From CAYMJV01 sp964390545 (lineage in GTDB: Bacteria; Desulfobacterota; BSN033; UBA1163), in contig CAYMJV010000039.1 of NCBI GenBank assembly GCA_964390545.1, positions 1-29,712 on the forward strand: a DNA stretch of 29,712 nt, written 5' to 3'. The number at the start of each line of letters is the position of its first letter. Position 1 is the first letter of the stretch. The notes under the pieces were generated by a model. The model searched no databases. It was not told where the DNA came from and worked only from the letters and a program-made list of their open reading frames with translations. Both the position numbers and the translations under genes were made by a program. This document shows, in pieces, positions 25,101-29,712 of this stretch.

Positions 25101-26565
25101 GAGTGGCAATGGCTTCATCAAAATCGAGCCATCCCTCCAAGACTCGGTCGACCAGTTCCTTCCCTCCTGCATAGGTGGCTCCCGCCCCAAGAGCCTCTTT
25201 CTTCCATCGCTCAGTGAAGACGAGCACCTTGGGAGGATATCCCTTGAGACCCAGTTTATGGTTTAACTTCATCCTGCCCACTTTGGAGAGGTCATACCGT
25301 TCCGGATTGAAGAAAAGGTTGTAAAAGAGGCCCATGGCTGTTTCAATCGTGGGAGGATCGCCCGGGCGAAGCCTCTTATAGATATCGATCAGAGACCTTT
25401 CGGACTCCTTGTCCCGGACCGATTTGCTAGGTTCGGCCACGAGCAGTTTTTCCCTCTCTTCCTTGGTCAGCTCAATCTTATCGATGACCAGGGTATCTCT
25501 CAGGGAAGAGCTGACATTGATATTGTCGATGAAAAGGATCTCGAACTCCTCCATTTTACGCTCCTTCATCTCATCAAGGAGTTTCTCCGTCACCTCTTCA
25601 TTGGACTCCGCCACCACCTCTCCTGTTTCTGGGTCCACGATATCCCTGGCCAGATATTTTCCAAGAACATCCTCGGCCTCGATCGGAATGGTATTGATCT
25701 TCGTCATCTCTAGTTTTTTAAAAGAGTCTTCAGTGATCCGGCGGTGTTTCTTCAGAATCACCTTGTGGGTCTCCGGGTCCAAAATATCGGTCGTCGCCTT
25801 CTGCCCCACCAGGACGTCCTTCGATATCTCTTTTAGGAATTTCCCCTTCCGATAGAAGACCTTTTCTTTATGATAAAAATAGTTCAGGAGTTCCTGACCG
25901 TTGTACTTGAGGGCCCGAAGGAGGACGGTCACCGGGATCTTCCTGCGACGGTCGATCCGAACATGGAGGAGGTCCTTCTGATCGAATTCGAAATCGATCC
26001 AGGACCCGCGGTAGGGGATGATTCGGGCGTAGTAGAAGGTCTTCCCTCCCGTGTGGGGCTTGACCTGATCCTGATCGAAAAAGACTCCCGGAGAACGGTG
26101 GAGCTGGCTGACGATGACCCTCTCCGTCCCGTTGATGATGAAGGTTCCATTCTCTGTCATGAGAGGGATTTCACCAAAATAAACCTCCTGCTCCTTCACC
26201 GCCTTGATGCTCTTGGCTTTCGTCTCCTCGTTCACATCCCAGACAACCAAGCGTACCGTCACCTTGATCGGGGCCGCATAGGTCATTCCCCTCAGAAGAC
26301 ATTCTTCCACATCATATTTCGGTTCGGTGAGACGGTAACTGACAAATTCAAGAGAAGCGGTTTCATAGAAATCTTTGATCGGGAACACAGTTTTAAAAAC
26401 AGCCTGAAGGCCGACGGATTCCCGTTTCTCCGGGTCCACATCGGCTTGCAGGAACTTTTCGTAGGATCTTTTTTGAACATCAATCAAATTGGAGATGTCC
26501 AAAACCTCTTTGATCTTTGAGAAGTTCTTACGATACCTTCGATAGATGGGGACCACACTGGCCAT
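22105..26565 (-). CDS. rpoB: RNA polymerase beta subunit with an inserted L1-like domain
   Basis: RpoB is the second large catalytic subunit of RNA polymerase. The product is 1486 aa against 1342 in E. coli. The rifampicin region is intact ([16 protein letters not shown] at 629-644, Ser646 for E. coli Ser531). C-terminal motifs such as [12 protein letters not shown] and [20 protein letters not shown] are normal. The numbering offset to E. coli is +29 at GRMK (430-433) and +115 from L535 onward, so about 86 extra residues lie between them in the beta lobe. This insert resembles ribosomal L1 domain II and has its own entry. Regions matching the other lineage inserts (around 240-370 and after about 1030) are also present. 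GGAG precedes ATG 26565. The frame is intact throughout. Confidence 0.97.
   Translation of the reverse strand: [1486 protein letters not shown]
24985..25242 (-). other. Ribosomal protein L1 domain II-like insertion in the RpoB lobe
   Basis: Beta residues 442-527 align with residues 72-156 of the RplA encoded at 27740-28447, with a single one-residue gap. By hand I count about 38 identities in 82 positions. Matched blocks are VLVF (447-450 / 75-78), EAL-x-AGA-x-YAG (457-467 / 86-96), GWLDFD (478-483 / 107-112), ATP-x-M (487-491 / 116-120), KIL (500-502 / 129-131), P-x-G-x-MP (504-509 / 133-138), and K-x-GT-x-T (512-517 / 141-146). The segment corresponds to L1 domain II, a Rossmann-like unit that interrupts domain I in L1. 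The domain I halves (N-terminal FDEGVDLAIRLGVDPKK and C-terminal TMGPG), which hold the main rRNA contacts, are absent. In the insert the GPRG of L1 is changed to HPIG. Confidence 0.9.
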
Positions 26566-26678
26566 AGCAACTCCTTTCCATTAAATAAAAAATCCCCTCC
26601 CTTTCGGACTGACCCACCCTCTGTCCCGTCCTTCCGGGAAGAGACAAAAATGTCCCACGACGTCTCTGATTTTTTAGC

Positions 26679-27068
26679 CTACTTTATTTCGGCCGTTCCC
26701 CCAGCCTCTTGAAGCTTCTTCTTCATCGTGGCTGCTTCGTCCTTCGAAACACCCTCTTTCACAGGCTTGGGAACGCCTTCGACAAGGTCTTTGGCCTCTT
26801 TCAAACCCAGGCTGGTCAGTTCTCGGACGACCTTGATGACCTGAATCTTCTTATCGCCAAACCCTGTCAGGATGACATCAAACTCCACCTTTTCCTCAGC
26901 GGGAGCTGCTTCGGCTCCCGCAACTGCCCCTGTTCCTGGAATCGCAGCCATGGCCATCGGCGTAGCGGCCTTGATCCCCAGTTTTTCCTCGAGAGTCTTC
27001 ACTAAGTCACGGGCCTCCAATAAGGTCAGGCTACTAATGTCATCTGCAATCTTTTGGATATCTGCCAT
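26679..27068 (-). CDS. rplL: Ribosomal protein bL12 (L7/L12)
   Basis: L7/L12 forms the mobile stalk of the large subunit that recruits translation GTPases. The product is 129 aa. The N-terminal dimerisation helices span about 1-32 (IADDISSLTLLEARDLVKTL). The Ala/Gly/Pro hinge is at about 35-58. The C-terminal factor-binding domain starts at about 60 (EKVEFDVILTGFGDKKIQVI) and includes GLKEAKDLVEGVPKPVKEGV. GGAGG lies eight bases before ATG 27068. A 113-base gap with small hairpins separates it from rpoB. Confidence 0.98.
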   Translation of the reverse strand: MADIQKIADDISSLTLLEARDLVKTLEEKLGIKAATPMAMAAIPGTGAVAGAEAAPAEEKVEFDVILTGFGDKKIQVIKVVRELTSLGLKEAKDLVEGVPKPVKEGVSKDEAATMKKKLQEAGGTAEIK

Positions 27069-27100
27069 TGGGAAATTCCTCCTGTCTCTATATATTAGAA

Positions 27101-27171
27101 AGTTGAACGTAGAATGTGGAACGTGGTTCTAAAAAATCTACCGTCACCTTTCCACCCTCTACCTTCCAACT
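27101..27171. repeat. Imperfect inverted repeat in the rplJ-rplL spacer, touching the rplJ stop
   Basis: AGTTGAACGTAGAATGTGGA (27101-27120) pairs imperfectly with TTCCACCCTCTACCTTCCAA (from 27150) plus CT; about 17 of 21 positions match with one bulge. The right arm reaches the rplJ stop codon (27170-27172). Confidence 0.6.
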
Positions 27172-27703
27172 ACCCTCCACTTTCGATCTTTGCAAGTTGA
27201 TCCACCCGGGCCTGGATCACACCCAGCACCTGCTGAAGAGCGTTTTGGATGACTCCGGCCAGTTGACCTCCGGGCATCTGAATGCCTCCCAAAACTTGAG
27301 CCATGAGAACTTCCCGGGAAGGCATGGTGGCCAGGGACTTCACCTCCTCAGGGGTGGTCACCTTTCCCTGGATCAGGCCGACCTTGATCTCAAGGGCAGG
27401 TTGGGATTTTATAAACTCGGCTAAGATCTTTGCCAAGAGGGTAGGGTCGCCATAGGAGATGGCAATCGCCGTCGGTCCCTCAAAATAGTCTCTCAGCTTT
27501 TCCAGATCCGTTCCCTTGGAGGCCAACTTCATTAAGGTATTCTTTACGACATGATAAGAAATCTTCTCTTCTCTCAACCGCCTTCTCAGTTGGTTCAACT
27601 GTTCCACTTTGAGGCCTCGGTAGTTGGTCAGGACAGCCGCCTTTAATCCCTCGACCTGTTTACTCATATCGGATATGACATGCTCTTTCTCTTTTCGATT
27701 CAA
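27170..27703 (-). CDS. rplJ: Ribosomal protein uL10
   Basis: L10 is the base of the ribosomal stalk and binds L7/L12 dimers and 23S rRNA. The product is 177 aa. The N-terminal rRNA-binding domain includes LTNYRGLKVEQLNQLRRRLR and YHVVKNTLMKLA, then FEGPTAIAISYGDP. The C-terminal helix for L12 binding is at about 150-172 (VIQNALQQVLGVIQARVDQL). The start is TTG 27703, preceded by GGAGGGAAAGGGCG. The 36-base gap to rplA is much shorter than the E. coli L10 leader, so any autoregulatory leader must reach into rplA. Confidence 0.97.
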   Translation of the reverse strand: MNRKEKEHVISDMSKQVEGLKAAVLTNYRGLKVEQLNQLRRRLREEKISYHVVKNTLMKLASKGTDLEKLRDYFEGPTAIAISYGDPTLLAKILAEFIKSQPALEIKVGLIQGKVTTPEEVKSLATMPSREVLMAQVLGGIQMPGGQLAGVIQNALQQVLGVIQARVDQLAKIESGG

Positions 27704-27739
27704 CGCCCTTTCCCTCCTTCGCGAGGTCCGCCACCCATC

Positions 27740-28447
27740 CTACTGCTTCAGAACATTTCGGGCATAAAGGGGATCGATCTTAATCCCCGGCCCCATCGTT
27801 GTCGATAAAGCGATGCTCCGGAAATATACTCCCTTGCTCGTCGGCGGTTTCGCCCGGACGATCACTTCTAAAAGTGTTCTGATATTTTCCAACAAGCGCT
27901 CGGACCCGAAAGAAACCTTCCCCACCGTGACATGGACGATCCCCGCCTTCTCCACCTTGAACTCCACCTTGCCGGCCTTGATCTCTTTGATAGCCCTCTC
28001 CAGTTCGAAGGTAACCGTTCCTACTTTGGGATTAGGCATCAGGCCTCGAGGGCCCAGAATCTTCCCCAGTTTGCTCACCGAACCCATCATGTCCGGTGTG
28101 GCAACGGCCTTGTCAAAATCCAGCCATCCTTTGGAGATCTTTTCGATCACTTCATCCGCACCCGCATAGTCAGCCCCGGCATCCAAGGCTTCTTTCTCCT
28201 TGGCTCCTTTTGCAAAGACCAGCACTCTGACTTTCTTCCCCGTCCCATGGGGAAGCACAACGGTTCCACGAACCATCTGCTCTGATTTTTTGGGATCCAC
28301 CCCGAGGCGAATGGCCAGGTCCACGCCTTCATCAAATTTGGTGTAGTGGGTCTCCAGAAGGAGCTTTACTCCTTCCTCCAGTTCATACCGCTTCGTCCGA
28401 TCCACCTTACTCTTTGCTTCAATGTATTTTTTCCCTTGAGGTGCCAT
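27740..28447 (-). CDS. rplA: Ribosomal protein uL1
   Basis: L1 forms the mobile stalk at the E site and, in well-studied bacteria, represses its own operon by binding the mRNA. The product is 235 aa. Domain I is made of the N-terminal part (FDEGVDLAIRLGVDPKK) and the C-terminal part, including TTMGPGIKID at about 218-227. Domain II spans about 70-158 and includes AGADYAGADEVIEKI, GWLDFDKAVATPDMMG and KILGPRGLMPNPKVGTVT. All L1 hallmarks are present. Its domain II is the closest visible relative of the insert in RpoB. GAGAGG lies just before ATG 28447; the gene is nine bases after rplK. Confidence 0.98.
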   Translation of the reverse strand: MAPQGKKYIEAKSKVDRTKRYELEEGVKLLLETHYTKFDEGVDLAIRLGVDPKKSEQMVRGTVVLPHGTGKKVRVLVFAKGAKEKEALDAGADYAGADEVIEKISKGWLDFDKAVATPDMMGSVSKLGKILGPRGLMPNPKVGTVTFELERAIKEIKAGKVEFKVEKAGIVHVTVGKVSFGSERLLENIRTLLEVIVRAKPPTSKGVYFRSIALSTTMGPGIKIDPLYARNVLKQ

Positions 28448-28456
28448 TTTCCTCTC

Positions 28457-28879
28457 TCACTCAACCTCTAGACCCATACTCCGAGCCGTGCCTTCAACCG
28501 TTCGGATTGCTCCCTCCAAATCGACCGCATTGAGATCTTTCAACTTGATCTGGGCAATCTCTCGAACTTGTTCTTTGGTGACCTTACCCACTTTATTCCG
28601 ATTGGGTTCTCCAGACCCCTTAACGATCTTCGCTGCCCTCTTCAACAGGATCGAAGCCGGTGGTGTTTTGGTGATGAAGGTGAAGGATCGATCCGAGAAG
28701 ATGGTGATGACCACAGGGATGATCATCCCTTCCTGCACCTGGGTTCGGGCATTGAAGGCTTTGCAGAATTCCATAATATTGACCCCATGCTGTCCCAGGG
28801 CGGGTCCCACCGGAGGGGAGGGATTGGCCTGTCCCGCCTGAATCTGAAGCTTCACCATTGCTGCCACTTTCTTCGCCAT
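28457..28879 (-). CDS. rplK: Ribosomal protein uL11
   Basis: L11 binds the GTPase-associated centre of 23S rRNA. The product is 140 aa, usual length. It starts MAKKVAAMVKLQIQAGQANP, continues PPVGPALGQHGVNIMEFCKA with the proline-rich hinge, and has the rRNA-binding C-terminal domain (KVGKVTKEQVREIAQIK, then GTARSMGLEV). ATG 28879 has the weak upstream sequence GGGGTGAG. It lies 11 bases after nusG. Confidence 0.98.
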   Translation of the reverse strand: MAKKVAAMVKLQIQAGQANPSPPVGPALGQHGVNIMEFCKAFNARTQVQEGMIIPVVITIFSDRSFTFITKTPPASILLKRAAKIVKGSGEPNRNKVGKVTKEQVREIAQIKLKDLNAVDLEGAIRTVEGTARSMGLEVE

Positions 28880-28890
28880 GACTCACCCCA

Positions 28891-29421
28891 CTAATTCTTT
28901 TCAACCTGTATGAAATCCAATTCAACCGGAGTCGACCTCCCGAAGATGGAAACCAGGACTTTCAACTTCCTCTTCTCAGGTTTGACCTCCTCGATCGTCC
29001 CGATAAAGTTGACGAAAGGACCGTCGATAACCCGGACACTATCGCCCCCATTGAAGGAGACCTTTGGTTTTGCCTTTGAAATGCCTTCCTTCATCGTCGA
29101 TAGGATCTCCTCCACCTCTCTCTCCGAGACGGGAATGGGCTTCGTACTGTCTCCAGCAAAACCGGTTATCTTCGGCGTATCCTTTACGATATGCCACGTC
29201 TCTTCATTCAGTTCCATCTGCACCAAGATATACCCCGGAAAGATCTTTCGCTGAGAAGTCTTCTTCTTCCCTTTGACCAGCTCCACCACTGTTTCCGTTG
29301 GCACGAGAATACTGGCAAAATAATCTCCCTTGCCGAGATTCTTAACGCGTTCTTCCAGATTCTGCTTCGCCCTATTTTCGAAGCCCGAATAAGTATGGAC
29401 GACATACCACTTTTGTGTCAT
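28891..29421 (-). CDS. nusG: Transcription termination/antitermination factor NusG
   Basis: NusG binds RNA polymerase through its NGN domain and links it to Rho or the ribosome through its KOW domain. The product is 176 aa. The NGN domain runs from WYVVHTYSGFENRAKQNLEE through KIFPGYILVQM. The KOW domain (GDSVRVIDGPFVNFIGTIEE) ends the protein. ATG 29421 is chosen over the upstream in-frame TTG 29439, because it gives the standard start (MTQKWYVVHTYSG) and has AGAGG five bases upstream. It lies 22 bases after secE. Confidence 0.97.
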   Translation of the reverse strand: MTQKWYVVHTYSGFENRAKQNLEERVKNLGKGDYFASILVPTETVVELVKGKKKTSQRKIFPGYILVQMELNEETWHIVKDTPKITGFAGDSTKPIPVSEREVEEILSTMKEGISKAKPKVSFNGGDSVRVIDGPFVNFIGTIEEVKPEKRKLKVLVSIFGRSTPVELDFIQVEKN

Positions 29422-29443
29422 GGATCCTCTACGACCCAACCCC

Positions 29444-29662
29444 TCAACTGACAGCCTTCTTCAATAACTCCCGGATGAATGCTGATAAACCGGAATCAAC
29501 AATTCCCAGAAAGAGGGCGATAATGAAGACTGCCACCAGAACAACAGCCGTTCCGGCAAGCGTGTCCTTCCTCGAAGGCCAGGTCACTTTTTTCAGCTCG
29601 GTTCTAACCTCTCTTAAGAATTGAATGGCTCCTTCATATTTTTCTCGAATCGAAAATGTCAT
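29444..29662 (-). CDS. secE: Preprotein translocase subunit SecE
   Basis: SecE clamps SecY in the SecYEG channel. From ATG 29662 the product is 72 aa, the short single-helix form common outside enterobacteria. An amphipathic N-terminal helix with the conserved core EVRTELKKVTWPSRKDTL is followed by one membrane helix at about 38-58 (AVVLVAVFIIALFLGIV). A TTG at 29674 is an alternative start giving 76 aa; GGGAA lies a few bases before the ATG. The remaining 38 bases to the window edge show no tRNA or gene. Confidence 0.93.
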   Translation of the reverse strand: MTFSIREKYEGAIQFLREVRTELKKVTWPSRKDTLAGTAVVLVAVFIIALFLGIVDSGLSAFIRELLKKAVS

Positions 29663-29712
29663 CGTTTTTCCCAACCATAGAAATGGCCTGCCATATCCCT
29701 GATGCGGTCTAT

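Noticed and set aside
24985..25242. Assembly chimera of rplA into rpoB
   Set aside because: The insert keeps the frame, replaces a variable loop exactly, and differs from RplA at more than half of its residues, which a mis-assembly would not produce. Read-level confirmation is still not available here.
25870..26520. Long + strand open frame (216 codons) opposite rpoB
   Set aside because: It lies entirely antisense to the conserved N-terminal part of rpoB, has no family resemblance and is explained by codon bias of the real gene. The same applies to the + strand frames at 23437-24192 and 19185-19892.
29422..29439. Six-residue N-terminal extension of NusG from TTG 29439
   Set aside because: The conserved NusG start is at ATG 29421, which has its own AGAGG; the extension has no support.
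29663..29712. Possible tRNA-Trp 3' end upstream of secE
   Set aside because: tRNA-Trp often precedes secE, but no T-arm (GGTTCGAATC-like) or CCA-ending acceptor stem can be read in these bases.

Overview
The window is a bacterial chromosome segment of roughly 50% GC from a Gram-negative (diderm) organism. It carries a Tol-Pal module, lipoproteins with lipoboxes, a Tat-exported protein, and the order secE-nusG-rplKAJL-rpoBC. The informational proteins, the fused NapH/NapG-like polyferredoxin next to a DUF362 protein, and the selenium-type LysR read most like a Deltaproteobacteria / Desulfobacterota lineage. That placement is an inference from the look of the proteins; no search was run.

Layout. 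(1) 1-1777, + strand: the tail of an unidentified gene, uppP (undecaprenyl-pyrophosphate phosphatase, apparently using an ATT start) and an AcuB-like CBS-CBS-ACT protein. (2) 1833-5728, - strand: uvrB and uvrC, nucleotide excision repair. (3) 5729-6115: a gene-free patch built of repeats nested inside repeats. (4) 6116-9868, - strand: a probable operon of a beta-propeller lipoprotein, a Tat-exported DUF362 protein and a membrane polyferredoxin with six Cys4 motifs, a putative envelope redox module. (5) 9869-10532: a long non-coding region full of stem-loops, then groES-groEL with a clear terminator. (6) 12501-12957: repeats. Then a + strand unit lysR-tolA-tolB-pal-cpoB, without tolQ/tolR. (7) A perfect 18-bp stem-loop separates cpoB from the convergent - strand operon secE-nusG-rplK-rplA-rplJ-rplL-rpoB-rpoC, which runs from the right edge down to 17823.

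The most unusual observation is inside rpoB. The beta subunit is 1486 aa. Compared with E. coli beta it carries a net insertion of about 86 residues (about 442-530) in the beta lobe. This segment is clearly homologous to domain II of ribosomal protein L1: about 38 of 82 hand-aligned residues match the L1 encoded by rplA of the same operon, and one 42-bp stretch matches at 35 positions at DNA level. RNA polymerase beta therefore appears to have captured an L1 domain.

A second theme is that spacers are colonised by several families of short inverted repeats. They lie between rpoB and rpoC, between rplJ and rplL, directly after stop codons, and inside each other.
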